Shown: positions 1 to 11,884 of the stretch, one piece after another
Position numbering within the stretch: the stretch's first letter is position 1
Layout of the letters: every line of letters begins with the position of its first letter
Origin: Ailurus styani
Taxonomy: Eukaryota > Chordata > Mammalia > Carnivora > Ailuridae
DNA length: 64,000 bases
NCBI GenBank assembly: GCA_002007465.1
Contig: LNAC01000766.1
Location: forward strand, 413,842 to 477,841
Direction: 5' to 3'
The notes under the pieces: generated by a model
Seen by the model: only the letters and a program-made list of their open reading frames with translations
Told to the model about the DNA's origin: nothing
The model's database searches: none
Made by a program: the position numbers and the translations under genes

Positions 1-84
1 TGTGAGATAGAGCCCCATTTTGAGCTCTGTGCTCAGTGTGGAGTCTGCAAGACTCACTCTCCCTCTCCCTGGTGCCCCCCTCCA
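1..84 (+). mobile_element. Can-SINE (SINEC) fragment, cut by window start
   Basis: The stretch matches the second half of an older Can-SINE: a degraded 'GTGAGATCGAGCCCC' box, then 'GCTCAGTGTGGAGTCTGC', then a CT-rich run. The 5' half lies outside the window and no A-tail is visible, so both ends are incomplete. Confidence 0.75.
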
Positions 85-862
85 AAAACTTGAGTCTGAG
101 AAATGGTCTTCTCTGTTGGCTGAATGAAATAAGATTCTCAACTATGGCAGGGGAGTGGGAGACAGTGGCAAAAGGAAGAGGTTTTGTAGGCAACCTTCAT
201 TTTCCATAATTGGTAGTGGAGCTGAGATGGCAGTTTGAATAATCTGACCTGCAAAAAGAGTTTTGATGATGGTTACATGTCCATGGGGTCCCTGGGACCT
301 AGGTGGCTAGCCCTTTAAGGCTCTACCTGCTATGTAAAACAAAAGTAAAAACAAAATACCTTTGAAATAAACCACCCTAACAGAGATTCATAGCTTATTA
401 CACAAAACTTGATCTGAGTTAATTTACAAAATCTTTAAACTGTTAATTCTTTAAACTGAGGCGGAGAGGTTGTGTATCCCTGAGCAAGGACTTTATGATA
501 ACCCTGCAAGGTACTTTGATCTGCTCAATGTCACACTTTCCTTGTAGATTTCCACAAAGAGACCTAAGTTTATTAACCAGGAAATATATATACTGGGGAA
601 TGGGATAAATCTTAAATGATATGGAACTTTGGACATTGTCAATAAATATTAATTTCCAGGGATCCAGAACATAACATCACTGTTTGCCTTCTGCCCAAGA
701 GGAGCTTATGGGGTCATGATAAAGTTTGACTAAAATCTTCATGAAAAACACAGTGGGGTTTCAAATCCAATCAGCAATTATTCTTCAACCTAGTATATAA
801 TTGAACCATTTACCTTCCATAACTGGAACAAAAAGATGAGTCATTGGTTTATTCTTAGTCAT
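85..862. other. Unique DNA, no gene seen
   Basis: AT-rich sequence with no long open frame, no repeat I can name and no RNA gene. Confidence 0.5.
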
Positions 863-1745
863 AACAGCTTTATGGAGACACAACCCACTCACTTATAGTG
901 TTGAGTTAAATGGTTTTTCATATATCCACAGTGTTGTGAGTTGTGCCTCCATTATCACAATTTTAGAACATTTCCTCACCCTCTAAAGGAGCCCACACCA
1001 TTTATCTATCACACCCACATCTTCCCTTCACCCCCCGCCCTGGGAAACCACTAGTCTGCTTTCTGTCTATGGATTCCTGGACTGGACGTTTCATATAAGC
1101 TGCATCATATATATGGTCTTTTGTGTTTGGCTTCTTTAAGCTAAGGGCATATTATTTTCAAGGTTCATTAGTGTTTTAGCATCTATTAATAGTTCGTCCC
1201 TTTTTACAGCCAAATACTACTTCCTCGTATGTGTACACCACGTTTGTTGATCCATCAAAGGTTGATGACCATATAGGTTGCTGCTTCTTGGCTATTGTGA
1301 ATAGTACTGCTACAAACATTTCTGTGCAAGTTTTTGTGTCAGCATTTATTTTTATTACTCGAGTATCTTCCTATGTGTGACAATGCTGTGTCAAATAGTG
1401 TGTTTACCTTCTTGAGGAACCGTCGAGCTGCTTTCAAAAGTGACTGTACCTACTCCTATGAGGGTTCTGATTTCTCCACGGCCTCATGAAAATTTGTGAT
1501 TATCTATCTGTTTGGTTACAGATGTTTTAGTGGATGTGAAGTAGACTAACATTCATTGTGTGCTGTTCTTTTTTCCTTCTGTTTTGTTTTGCATTTCCCT
1601 CATGATAAATGAGGTTGAACATCTTCCCATATGTGCTAACGATTTACATAACTGTTTTAGAGAAATGTTTGTACAAATTTCTTTTCATTGGCTCATTTGT
1701 ATTTTTATTATAGGTGAGTTTATTGGCTCCTTGACCCAAGATTAA
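863..1745 (-). mobile_element. Old L1 3' end (L1MA/L1MB-like)
   Basis: Read on the plus strand this is the reverse complement of a mammalian L1 3' UTR followed by the end of ORF2. It runs from 'ACAGCTTTATGGAGA' through a C-rich block near 1030 and 'TTTCATATAAGCTGCATCAT' to blocks near 1590-1720 that match ORF2 in reverse. Many substitutions and small gaps show an old, dead copy. A 61-codon frame inside it (1560-1745) is a by-product, not a gene. Confidence 0.8.
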
Positions 1746-2554
1746 AAACTGTTGTCAGAAGGGCCAATGGAAGTTCATTGGAGTTATCTATCCCTATTGA
1801 AATAGTGAACCAAAAAGCATTTCAACATCCCTGAGGACATCACTGAGATTAGGGCTCTCATCAAACATTAAAAAGAATCCGTGATATAGGATCATATCTC
1901 CATTTAATTGTCTAGTTTGAATAGTGCAAAGTAGATGGATCTTGCAGTATGACAATGGGCAGCTTACCCTGGTATACCTCCAATGGATCTGACATCACAA
2001 ATGTGTCATCTTTGTTGGACACTTGATACAAACATTTGATCTTAACATTTTTTATTTTCTTTGCCCCAGTAAGCAGGCAACGAGAGTAGTTTTTTATTTG
2101 ACAGATGTTTAACTCAGGATATGTCCACCTCCTAATTCTGTCCTGAAATTTAATCAAGAGAAACCCCGGCCTTCCCAGTGTAGTATTTTGTTGACACCAT
2201 GCTAATAGGACTTGGAAAGCAGACAGTTTTAGTTTCCTAGGTGCTTTGGTAATAAGGCAATAGATCAATTTTTTAGTGAAGTTTGTGATCGTTCTAATAG
2301 TTTGGGACATTTTGGAATATTCCCCCCCGCCAAAAAAAATTAACCTGTGCTCCATATCAAGAAATTAAATCATCTTATTTGGATTTTAGAAGCAACATAA
2401 ACTACACTTGTGTTTATGCTCAAGCCATTTTCTGGTAACACAGAAATTTCCCCATTTTAAGAGTACAGTTTCAAGAGAACACTCAGAGCTGGTCTAGACT
2501 ATGATAGTCAACATTTATGACTTAGTAGATTCAATGTTATTTAAAGGGTTTGTG
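1746..2554. other. Unique DNA with an unassigned 147-codon open frame on the minus strand
   Basis: A minus-strand frame spans 1912-2355. Its product has no motif, signal peptide or family that I recognise, and a run of T and G near its start looks like low-complexity DNA. An open frame of this length is expected by chance somewhere in 64 kb read in six frames. I see no poly-A tail or target-site duplication that would make it a processed gene copy. Confidence 0.4.
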
Positions 2555-2655
2555 CCTATATAAGATGATGAATCACTGACCTCTACCTCTGAAAACAATA
2601 AGACATTATATGTTAATCAGTTGAATTTAAATTTAAAAAATAAAATAAAATAGAG
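2555..2655 (+). mobile_element. Carnivore L1 3' end, strongly 5'-truncated
   Basis: The sequence from 'GATGATGAATCACTGACCTC' to 'GAATTTAAATTTAAAAAATA' matches the last ~90 bases of carnivore L1, with an AAAATA-type tail at 2632-2652. Only the extreme 3' end was copied. Confidence 0.65.
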
Positions 2656-2744
2656 TGTTTGTGCCAGATTGTGATAATGTGTATACCCTATGGCAGGTAT
2701 AGAAAATCATGGTAGAAAACCCATATTTTTAGCAGAAGCCAGGC

Positions 2745-2789
2745 TTTGCTCTTCTGCAAGAATATACCATTTTTTAAAACAATAGTTCC
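2745..2789 (+). repeat. Direct duplication, copy 1 (partner 2923-2967)
   Basis: These 45 bases recur after the N at 2922 with one difference. The length is far above an L1-type target-site duplication, which points to an assembly join. Confidence 0.9.
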
Positions 2790-2921
2790 GGGCGCCTGGG
2801 TGGCTCAGTGGGTTAAAGCCGCTGCCTTCGGCTCAGGTCATGATCCCAGGGTCCTGGGATCGAGGCCCACATCGGGCTCTCTGCTCAGCAGGGAGCCTGC
2901 TTCCTCCTCTCTCCTCTCTCT
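2790..2921 (+). mobile_element. Can-SINE, mustelid-type, 3' end missing at an N
   Basis: The copy starts with 'GGGCGCCTGGGTGGCTCAG'. It includes the tRNA-derived Pol III box region and the CT-rich segment 'CTTCCTCCTCTCTCC', then stops at the N at 2922 without an A-rich tail. The tail is therefore absent from the assembly rather than lost by mutation. Confidence 0.93.
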
Positions 2922-2967
2922 NTTTGCTCTTCTGCAAGAATATACCATTTTTAAAAACAATAGTTCC
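2922..2967. other. Single-N assembly joint followed by duplication copy 2
   Basis: The N at 2922 is followed directly by a second copy (2923-2967) of the flank that precedes the SINE. See the finding on filled and empty alleles. Confidence 0.85.
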
Positions 2968-5900
2968 TAGCTCATTTTGAGTTTTGCTCTGCATGCAAAA
3001 CTAGGCTTCACTGGTTTAGGTGCTTTTGTACCTAAATAAGAAATTCTTCAACCAGGAAACATGGCAATGATATCTTTGAATTAGAAGTTGATAACATCTC
3101 TTGGCCATTTGAGGCCAAGATGCATCAGAAATTAAATCGGTATTTTCATAGTCAAAGAACCTTGAGGTATCCGGGTTTCTGCCTAAATGCAAAGGGAATA
3201 TGGTGGAGGAGGATGGTAGTCATAATAAATTCAGAAATGAGGACAATATTTGCCACCCATACTCCCTTCCTTAATGTTTAATGAATATGTTTACATATTT
3301 TAACTAATTTTCCTTGTCTTTACTTTTCATTTACCCTATTAGATACAGAAAATGTAAGTAAATATTATAACAGAATTGGTTGGGATGGTTCTTAAGGGTG
3401 ATAAATGGACAGAGATCCTCAAGTCTGAGCTAATTAAGATCGGTAAATCATGAGAATGTGGTGGGAGCCTTAGAGGAAAAGGTAAGAAGTTTATCAAAAT
3501 ATGAGAAATAGTGGCATTGTATAGGCAACAGTGTTTTTTGTTTGTTTGTTTGTTTGTGCTTTCATCTCCATCTAGATTTGGGAAGAAGGATGTAAATGTG
3601 CGTGTTGGGTAGCAAAAGCTGGTAACTGCATCCACATTTGACATAACTGGTGTTCTAAACCTCTCTTCCAAATGAGACCTCAATCTGCCTTTTGAAGTAA
3701 CCTCTATCGTGTGTGATCATTAAAGGAGGTAGTGGCTAATTCCTGCTGCAAAGGCTACTGGGGTCCCTGTCCAATTCCCTACCTGGGCAGCCAAAGAGTG
3801 AGCATTGGTTGTAGAGTCAGTCCCTGAGCCTGAGGACCTTGAATCTTAGAGCAAACCACTCAATAATGTAAGTGATGACTGGAGGACATGTCATGGGTGG
3901 TATAGCACAATGCCTCAGAGACTCTCTGCTCCTGTGTTATGACTCCTTGGCATCTCCTGCTGTCCAGTCTTCCAGAGATCCTTGGGTCCTGCCTTCCTGT
4001 TTTCCAAGCCCAGTCCTCTTGCCTCCAATCAATCCTGGGAGGCTCTGCATCCTTCCAATATTAGCTTAGGAGATCCAGGTTTGTTTGTTTGTTTGTTTTT
4101 CCAATTAAAGCAATGTATATTACTTTGTATAATGTGTTACCTTCTTTTTGGTTCTGAATTCAGACTCCTTAAGAGAGAGGATCTGATGAGGTTGGCCAGC
4201 CACCATCCGAGAATCATCCAAGGGAGACTCAGTTGGGTAGATATGTCATAATATTCCAGAATTCAAACTAATCACCAGTATACAGATTATGTTTTTTGTC
4301 AGGGACCCAAATGAGTTCAATCCGTTTCTTTGGCAGAGTCACACACCATCAAACATAATGACGTATAAGGACTTGCATAAGAAAGTGGCTATAACTCACA
4401 AGGAAGGGTCCTTCACTGGGGTACTTTGAACTTCTCAAAAAGGGGTAGTTTAATTGTCATGTACCTTGCATGGCTTCATCAGGGCAGGGTAATATAGAAA
4501 GCTCTGAGGGTCTAACTTTCTGTGTCAGTGAATTCCAGCTGCTTTAAAACCCTCACATGGTGGCCCCTGAGAGCTTTTGCAAAAATACACCGGGAGAATC
4601 ACAGCTAAAGTTCAGTCCTATCTCTCCTCATCTCTTTAACCACTAAGACTTATTATCTGCAGTTTAAAGAGCTCCATTTCCAGCCAGGGGCTGTAGGTTA
4701 TTGCTCTCTGATTTTGTAGGGCACTGCACAAAGGTACAAGTTGTATTCGCTGGCCTGAAAAAGAATGCAGGGTTTTTGAGAAGAGAGCAAATGAGGTCTT
4801 TGTGAACAGGGAAAGCTTAGGCGTTAGAGAAACAGGCTTACAGAATGTTAATTGCTGCTGGTGATTACAACAATGTGTTGGGTAGCTTGTTTTTTCTCAG
4901 AAGTGATGGCTCAATGTGTGATGACAAATATTGGTGAAGCCCTTTTACTTTACTGGTGATTCTGGAGTCTAGGCCACCTTGCCAGCTGTTAGCTGCCATT
5001 CAGTTTTATTACAGGTTTTGCAAATTAGACAGTCACTCTCTGGTTGTCTAGAATAGGTGTAAGAAGCAAATACTGTGTGGGAAGGAATATATTATTAAAT
5101 CTACAGAGTAAGCTGTTATAGGCACTGTGGCCGTAATTCACAGTCTCCATCTTCTTTCCCTCCTGTGATGGAAGGAGACTCCTCCAAACATTAAAAACAG
5201 AGAAACTCAGATCCAATATTCATATCTCAGCACAACAGGAATAAAATGCTCATAGGCAGTTTGTCAGTGTTTATTAACTGTGACCTACAAAAAACGTAAC
5301 CATGGCAGTGCCTTCTCACACAGGTGTGGCAAGATGGGATTTTTGTCTCCATCCTCTTCTTTTCTAACCCTATCCCTGTCTGTCATTGGTAAAAGTGACC
5401 TGTTAGCATAATAAGACACAGTGTCATATAAGTGGTCAGCACCGATAAGAGTAAAATCTCTTTGGTAGGTTTCCAGCAACTCCTGGGACTGAGTAGCCAA
5501 AAAAAGTCCTTCCATGGCATCGATAATTTGTTTGGGAACCAGATAGCATCACAGTGCTCCTCAGTCATGCCCCACATCCACCCTCCCAACACACACAACA
5601 CACACAATTCATTACAAAGGATGTCCTTCCTATATCTCTGGACTCTTACTTACCAATCCAATAACTATCGATCATCCATCACTGGAAACTTTCTTAAAGC
5701 TACTGAGAAGTTGAACAGCTATATTTTACACAAATGCTAAAACAAAACAAAACAAAAAAACCCACAGCAAACAAAAAGGATCTGGTCATATTTAAGAACC
5801 AGGAAAGCACTAAAAGAAATCATAACATCCATACAAAATACATTTTTCCCCCCACATGACTTGATGTGCCACTTTGTGGTCAAATAAAATCATTTCTTAT

Positions 5901-6400
5901 GGTTCATGAAGCTTTTCTGTTCTTTTGAGTCATAGCATCAACTGAGAAGCCAAAGTAAACTCGGTGAAGAGTTTACCACTTCATTTTTCACATCCTTGAA
6001 CAAACATGGTACCAACTAAAAAAGGTAAAAAAAAAAAATAGGCATTTACTAAAAAGCTCATGGCATAAACTGTAAAGCAAAAATCGATAGACTTTCCTGG
6101 AATTAGCACTTTAATAAACTTGGAGTCATATGTTTGCCTTGTTTTTCAGTCATTTTCTGTTCATTATCTTAAAGGACATTTAAGTTTTAGGTATATTCTA
6201 AATTATATATGCTTAGATTTTGACATATTAAAAGTCAACAAAATTGAGTATTGTGCTAGGTAATTTACCTCTGTTATATTATTTGATACAAAAAAGCTAC
6301 ATCGAGGGTAAATCTTCACACAGATAAGCTCTATTTTATTAAAAACTTCACAACAACTTATAGTTTACCAGCTCTTCTAAAAGAATTCAATATACAATCA
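2968..6400. other. Long unique stretch, no gene seen
   Basis: Contains only short low-complexity runs, a (TTTG)n at 3536-3557 and a (GTTT)n at 4081-4099. Open frames such as 3339-3683 (minus), 3982-4251 (plus) and 5432-5740 (plus) show no known domain. The overlapping frames on both strands at 5285-5740 are mutual shadows. No splice-framed conserved exon can be argued from the sequence. Confidence 0.5.
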
Positions 6401-6404
6401 ACTT

Positions 6405-6680
6405 ATGAAGGAACATATAACATATAACATATATATGTGAGTTATATATACATGATATATATAAAGGAGATATATATATATAATATCCAATATAATAATG
6501 AGAGATATAAAGGAAATATGTATATATAGGACAATGTATATGGATATACATAGCTCCTTTATATCTATGTCATAAATATGCATACACCCATAAAATACAT
6601 GTGAGATGTGCATGTATGAAGGGTATATATGTATATATGTGAAGGATATATAATATATACAAGTATATGTAAAGTGTGTG
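6405..6680. repeat. TA-rich low-complexity tract
   Basis: Dense ATATAT, CATATA and GTATAT motifs in an irregular alternating pattern. Several short self-complementary runs could extrude as cruciforms. No coding meaning: the 71-codon minus-strand frame here is Ile/Tyr-rich noise. Confidence 0.8.
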
Positions 6681-7473
6681 CATGTGTAATTTGAGCCTGT
6701 GCTTATACTGCATGAAGTAAATGTATATTTTCCTACAATTATTTGTAGGTTTCTTAGTTTAGTAAAAAGGATTACAGTATAGGTTTAGATGTCATAATAT
6801 AGGCTTAGAGGCTCAAAAATGGTATCAGAGTTTTTGATCTTTTACACAAGCATGCATTGGGCATTTACCATGATGTGCTCAGAGGATGAAAGAGGGAAGC
6901 ATTTGTAGTTCTTATCCTCAGATTAACATTCATCAAGGAGACAGGTGAGTCTTGGACTCAACTTTTACTTCTCTGGGGTAGTGGTCAAGAATCCTGTGTC
7001 GAATTGGCTACTAGAGTTATATCACCACTAATATTTGGTGATTTATAGCCATCTGAGCCCCATTCTTTGCTCTGCCCTCAGGGATCAAGTGCAGGAAAAG
7101 GGCCATAGACTCAAAAGGAAAGAGGAGAAAGAGAATGTAAGGAGGTTTATGTGGTTTCTCTGTTTACAAATAGGGATAATAACAAAATAGGATAATGCTT
7201 AAAATTTGTCTAGAAAGATCTGGTTGGATCCCCTTGCATAAGTTGGACAAACATTTCACATAAGATCCATTTGTATGACTCTGTTATTCATTTAAATGAT
7301 TCAGAATTTTAAAGAAAAGTATACCTATTGCCCTAAATAGGAGCAAAAAATCTGACCTATGCCTATCTTCAACATTATTCAAAATGAAAACTGAAGTCAG
7401 AATTCTCAGCCACAGACAGGGGATAGGTCAGTGTGGTGAATATGCTTTAAGGATCCGGGTTCTCCAACCAAAA
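6681..7473. other. Unique DNA, no gene seen
   Basis: No recognisable repeat, RNA gene or convincing exon. Confidence 0.45.
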
Positions 7474-7483
7474 GACATCTTGG

Positions 7484-7682
7484 GTTTTTTTTTTTCTTCA
7501 AGATTTTATTTATTTGACAGAGAGAGAGCGATCACAAGCAGGCAGAGAGGCAGGCAGAGAGAGAGGAGGAAGCAGGCTCCCTGCTGAACAGAGAGCCCCA
7601 TGCGGGGCTTGATCTCAGGACTCTGAGATCATGACCTGAGCCAAAGGCAGACGCTTAACACACTGAGTCACCCAGGCGCCCT
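7484..7682 (-). mobile_element. Can-SINE, full length, minus strand
   Basis: On the plus strand it reads poly-T, 'AAGATTTTATTTATTTGACA', the purine-rich CT complement, and ends 'CCCAGGCGCCC'. The target-site duplication GACATCTTGG flanks it perfectly at 7474-7483 and 7683-7692. Confidence 0.95.
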
Positions 7683-7774
7683 GACATCTTGGATTTTGAA
7701 ATCAAAAGAGATCTGGCTTTAAAAATTGGGCATTGAAACTCTGATATAGTATTCATAGTTCAAATGCCAGATCT

Positions 7775-7880
7775 ATCTTGCAGGGCAATTGCATGGATTA
7801 AAGGTAGTTTTCATAATACACCTGCTGCATAGTAAATGCTCAACAAGTGATATTGATAATTACTTCAATATTATTTTAAA
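7775..7880 (+). mobile_element. MIR fragment (3' part)
   Basis: Matches the MIR 3' region: '...GGATTAAA...' followed by a decayed 'CATAGTAAATGCTCAACAA'. Ancient and diverged. Confidence 0.55.
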
Positions 7881-8183
7881 ATACATGCAAGTTTTAGAAT
7901 TCTGCAAATTTCCCATTTCAACCCTCACAGTCCCAATGATTTAACTTATTTAACTGAAGTCTCCACAAAGCAATGAAAATATATTTTTCTCTCATACTTG
8001 GAGATGAAATTTAGCACACTGACCATTTACTCCTTTATGGTCAAGAACCTTGACTTTAGTTCTCATTTTCAAATCCACGCCCTTTACATTCTGAATGATG
8101 AAAAAGACAACCTAAGTCAGATCTTTCAGATTCCCTACATCTAGTGTGTGATTGATATATTTTTCTTTAAAAATTTGAACTGT

Positions 8184-8371
8184 GGGCGCCTGGGTGGCTC
8201 AGTGGGCTAAGGCCTCTGCTTTCGGCTCAGGTCATGATCTCAGCATCCTGGGATCGAGGCCCGCATCGGGCTCTCTGCTCAGCAGGGAGCCTGCTTCCTC
8301 CTCTCCCTGCCTCTCTGCCTACTTGTAATCTCTCTCTGTGTGTCAAATAAGTAAATAAAATCTTTTAAAAA
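8184..8371 (+). mobile_element. Can-SINE, full length, plus strand
   Basis: Complete head, Pol III box region, CT-rich segment and A-rich tail. A perfect 15-bp duplication, AAAAATTTGAACTGT, lies at 8169-8183 and 8372-8386. The clean duplication points to a fairly recent insertion. Confidence 0.95.
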
Positions 8372-8386
8372 AAAAATTTGAACTGT

Positions 8387-9390
8387 TTAAATGAAAAAGG
8401 GAAAGTCATGTATGGAGGTTATATGTCAAGTGTTTGTTAACCTCCTACAGAGAAGAATAAAGGGGGACATTTCTTATGCTATAGGAGTTTTCTATCTTGG
8501 GGATTTCCAGTTAGATTTCATAGAAAACCATATCCCAACCCTGCTGTTTCTACAGAGATGCTTACTTGCCACCTGATCCAATTTCTCTGCTGAAATAAGT
8601 AATAGGGGCCATTAGAAATTCATGGAAGAACTATGCCTTAAATTTGTTCCCCAGGGAATTTAATTTTAGAAATTAATGAGCTCTCCTGATACATTTTCCT
8701 AGTAAATTAATGAAAGATTATGTAATTCTGTTTAGCTAGATTCTGAGCTTCGACCTAATAGGACATCTGTCCTCACCCCACACATGCTCACCGGGTATTG
8801 AAGACCAGCCTGCCAGTGCTCCTTAGGGAGCTTTAGTATTACACACCCCCACGTTTCAGTCAGGGGTTGGTGAGGGGGGTGATGGTTTCTCACTGGGTGT
8901 TTGGCAATCAGGGAACAATGGTCAGAAAGGGAATGGTGCCTTGGACAGCGTCATTCCACCCTCCTGTGAGGTGGGTGTGGTAAGAAGGGCAGGGAAGCCC
9001 TGTTGTTGTTTGTTTGGTTGGCTGTCTTTGAGGAACTGAGCCAATGTGAAGGGTTCTCAGGGCAGTCTAATTAATAAGAAATATCCTGAAGGTTGGGGAT
9101 GGCATAAATCTCTGAGAAGGACCCTGCTCTGAGGTGAACTGAATGCTCCACTTAATTGCATCTCTTTTTAGTACAAGGGAGTTGTGAGCTTTGCTGAATG
9201 ACTGGGAGTCATTTTCCAAAAGATTCTTAAGGCTGTTCTGCTAAGATGTAGGCTGTTAGTGTAGCTATTGATGCTTTGGAAGCTGAGAGACATCAAGAGT
9301 TAGCAGCCAGGCTACCCTACCAGCATAATTTAGATCACAGCTCTGCAGACAGGTGTGTAACTCATCTGCTCATATGCTGAGCGTCTATAC
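8387..9390. other. Unique DNA, no gene seen
   Basis: Includes a moderately GC-richer part at 8760-9010 with no identifiable repeat or exon. Confidence 0.45.
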
Positions 9391-9392
9391 CA

Positions 9393-9505
9393 CCTGGCTG
9401 TGTGACTTCATTTAATCCTTAAACAACCCTGTGGGCTATCTCCATCCTCATCACTAATGAGGAAACTAAAACTCCTAGAGGATAATTTTTCCAAGGTCAG
9501 ATATC
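9393..9505 (-). mobile_element. MIR fragment
   Basis: Contains the reverse complement of the MIR core, seen as 'AATGAGGAAACTAAAACTCC' near 9456, preceded by a 'TCATTTAATCCTTAAACAAC' block typical of MIR read backwards. Confidence 0.7.
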
Positions 9506-9821
9506 CCTAGATACCAGGGATCTAGGATTTGGCTCTTGCATGTCTACTAAAAAAAGAACACTGAGCTAAGATCATATTTATTTGGGAATAGACATAGTTG
9601 TTTTTTGTTTCAACTACCCCACACTGTAGACAGCCAGTTATAAAATCCAGAAATGAATTAACTCTTTGAGGCTTCAGATTAAATTAAAATAATAGCGACT
9701 CAATACTAAGGGTTAAAAAGAGGGAAAGCACTATTAAAAACTGAAGCTGAAAAAAAAAACAAACCTCAAGCTGACTAAAGCTGCTTCTACTTTGAAAGGG
9801 GAGGGTGATATAATTCATATA
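9506..9821. other. Unique DNA, no gene seen
   Basis: No repeat, RNA gene or convincing exon recognised. Confidence 0.4.
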
Positions 9822-9834
9822 AGAAGAGAAATAG

Positions 9835-10036
9835 GGCGCCTGGGTGGCTCAGTGGGTTAAAGCCTCTGCCTTCGGCTCAGGTCATGATCCCAGGGTCCTG
9901 GGATCGAGGCCCTCATCGGGCTCTCTGCTCAGCAGGGAACCTGCTTCCTCCTCTCTCCTCTCTCTCTGCCTGCCTCTCTGCCTACTTGTAATCTCTCTCT
10001 CTGTGTCAAATGAATAAATAAAAATCTTTTAAAAAA
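9835..10036 (+). mobile_element. Can-SINE, full length, plus strand
   Basis: Head, body, CT-rich segment and an 'AAATAAAAATCTTTT' tail are present. The duplication AAGAAGAGAA lies at 9822-9831 and 10037-10046. Confidence 0.95.
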
Positions 10037-10042
10037 AAGAAG

Positions 10043-10207
10043 AGAACTAAATCTTCATATTGCTCTCTACCTACCTAGAGTAGACAGTCTGTTATTTAGC
10101 AGAACCTAACAGTGAGGCTTCAATNAGAACTAAATCTTCATATTGCTCTCTACCTACCTAGAGTAGACAGTCTGTTATTTAGCAGAACCTAACAGTGAGG
10201 CTTCAAT
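10043..10207. repeat. 82-bp direct duplication around a single N
   Basis: Positions 10043-10124 and 10126-10207 are identical as far as I can read, separated by one N at 10125. This is the expected look of overlapping contig ends joined without merging. Confidence 0.9.
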
Positions 10208-10330
10208 ACGCAAAGGGCAAACAACTACTTTCTTGATAGGATTTGAGAAAGTTGTAGCTGTCTGAATAATAGGTGGCAAGTGTAGTCTTATCTTTTCAGG
10301 TTTAGGAGATCCCAGAAGAGAAGGAGGAGC

Positions 10331-10380
10331 GAAGGGGAGGGAGAGGGGTGGGGCTGGGGGCAGGAGAGGGGAGGAGAGAG
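10331..10380 (+). promoter_or_regulatory. G-rich tract, possible G-quadruplex
   Basis: Four G runs of four or five bases lie within 10334-10360 (runs at 10334, 10345, 10350 and 10356), with loops of 7, 1 and 2 bases. The surrounding 50 bases are almost all purine. Structure is predicted, not shown. Confidence 0.6.
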
Positions 10381-10534
10381 ATCTGGCTAATATAGCCCAA
10401 GTCTAGAGGCCATTTCTTTCTCAAGGACCAAGATATATTTTTAAAAAGATTAATATTCAATTTTTAGTTTGTTACATTTCTGTAGCACAAACCACATTTG
10501 TGGCCCAAATCTTTAGTAAAATCTCCTATACACA

Positions 10535-10795
10535 AAATAACTTTTTTTTATTAAGGAACTATATAGTTACATACAGTGTTATTTTAATTTCAGGTGTACG
10601 ACATAGTGATCTGATGACTCTATACATTATGCTGTACCCACCACAAGCGTCGTCACCATCTGTCACCATACAACGTTATTGCCATATTATTGACTATATT
10701 CCCTATGCTGTACTTTTCATTTCTCTTATTGACTTATTTATTTAATAACTGGAAATGTATACCTCTGAATCCCCTTCACCTTCACCCTGGGTGAA
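10535..10795 (-). mobile_element. L1 3' UTR remnant (L1MA/L1MB-like)
   Basis: Reads as the reverse complement of an old L1 3' UTR: 'TTTCAGGTGTACGACATAGT', 'CACCATCTGTCACCATACA', 'ATAACTGGAAATGTATACC'. The 81-codon plus-strand frame here is antisense to the element. Confidence 0.75.
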
Positions 10796-10799
10796 TAAT

Positions 10800-11880
10800 T
10801 TGTTAGTGGAAATAGAGAAAGGGCTGATTTCCACGTTTCCGTTGGCATAAAGTAGGGAAAGGAGAAAACTGCAAGGGGGCAGATGGGAGTGAGCTCCCAT
10901 GTCCTGTGGTCCTGGCCAGAAATGACCGGAAGCGTGGCAGCCCTTGAGAGAGTCTACAGGAACTGCTGGATTTTACAGGGTGCTGAATACTAAAAGGGAA
11001 AGGATGGTAGAGTTTTGGTCACCACTCAGTCAGTTCCCATTTGCTTAATCAAACTTAATCTAAATCATCTTTACGGTTCATTTATTAAGAGGAGACAACA
11101 TATGTAACAATGTAGCCCAGGCAATGAAAACATTTACTGGGTGGGCTCTTTCTCAGAAGGTTGTAAAAAGACCTAAAGGAGAATTAGTGTTTTTTGTTTT
11201 TTGTGGTTTTTTTTTTTACATTGTATTCTTTTATTCAAAAACAGCTTTGAATGGCATTAATTAAGTTTAGGCTCTAGTCCAGTCATTGATTATATGTAAT
11301 ATACGATTACTGAATATTATAAGAAAGCGTTCCATGGAATTTTCACTCTACACTGTAAAGTGCGAGCCAAGCTCTGAGATCCCCGCCCCCAGCTGCTCAA
11401 AACCATCCTGTCACTCACCAGAGTGGCCAAGGTCTTCGGTCTGTGAAATACCCTTCTTACAAGGAAATGGGGGAGAGTAAATAGGAAGAAAAGAAAAGTT
11501 GTCAGTTACTTTTCCACATCTACCCAATACACCTGGTCATGAAAGGGTGCTCAATTTGTTCCCTGTGAGATTTCACCCCTGTGAAAGCTTGTCTAGAGAG
11601 GAGGAGACTCGGTAAGAGAGAATAGCAGTCTACCTGACCGGGAAGAGAATCCTGCTTGTCCAACAGCTCCTGGGTCATTTCTAGAACAACTGAAGCCCAA
11701 GTTGGAGGGGCACCCATCTATGGGTGATGGGAAACTGGGGGATTCTGGCTTCCTAGACCTCTGAAGAGTAGAAAGAGCAAGAATCTCCCCACAGAGTCTC
11801 AGCATCAGTTAGATATCTCTGTTAACCCACCCTTCTCTGTAGTGGTCTAGATGCTTTGAACTTATTAGTCCTCCGAAAAC
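10800..11880. other. Unique DNA, no gene seen
   Basis: No repeat that I can name apart from a poly-T run near 11205. Short frames at 11286-11480 and 11520-11805 have no recognisable domain. Confidence 0.45.
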
Positions 11881-11884
11881 ATAG

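Noticed and set aside
1912..2355. 147-codon minus-strand open frame, the longest in the window
   Set aside because: No domain, no family resemblance, no sign of a processed copy. Length is within chance for six frames over 64 kb.
2746..2970. Open frame with an unknown residue crossing the N
   Set aside because: It spans a SINE and an assembly joint, so it does not exist in the genome as written.
6405..6680. TA-rich tract considered as origin or promoter cluster
   Set aside because: Irregular low-complexity DNA with many TATA-like words by composition alone; no associated gene or start site.
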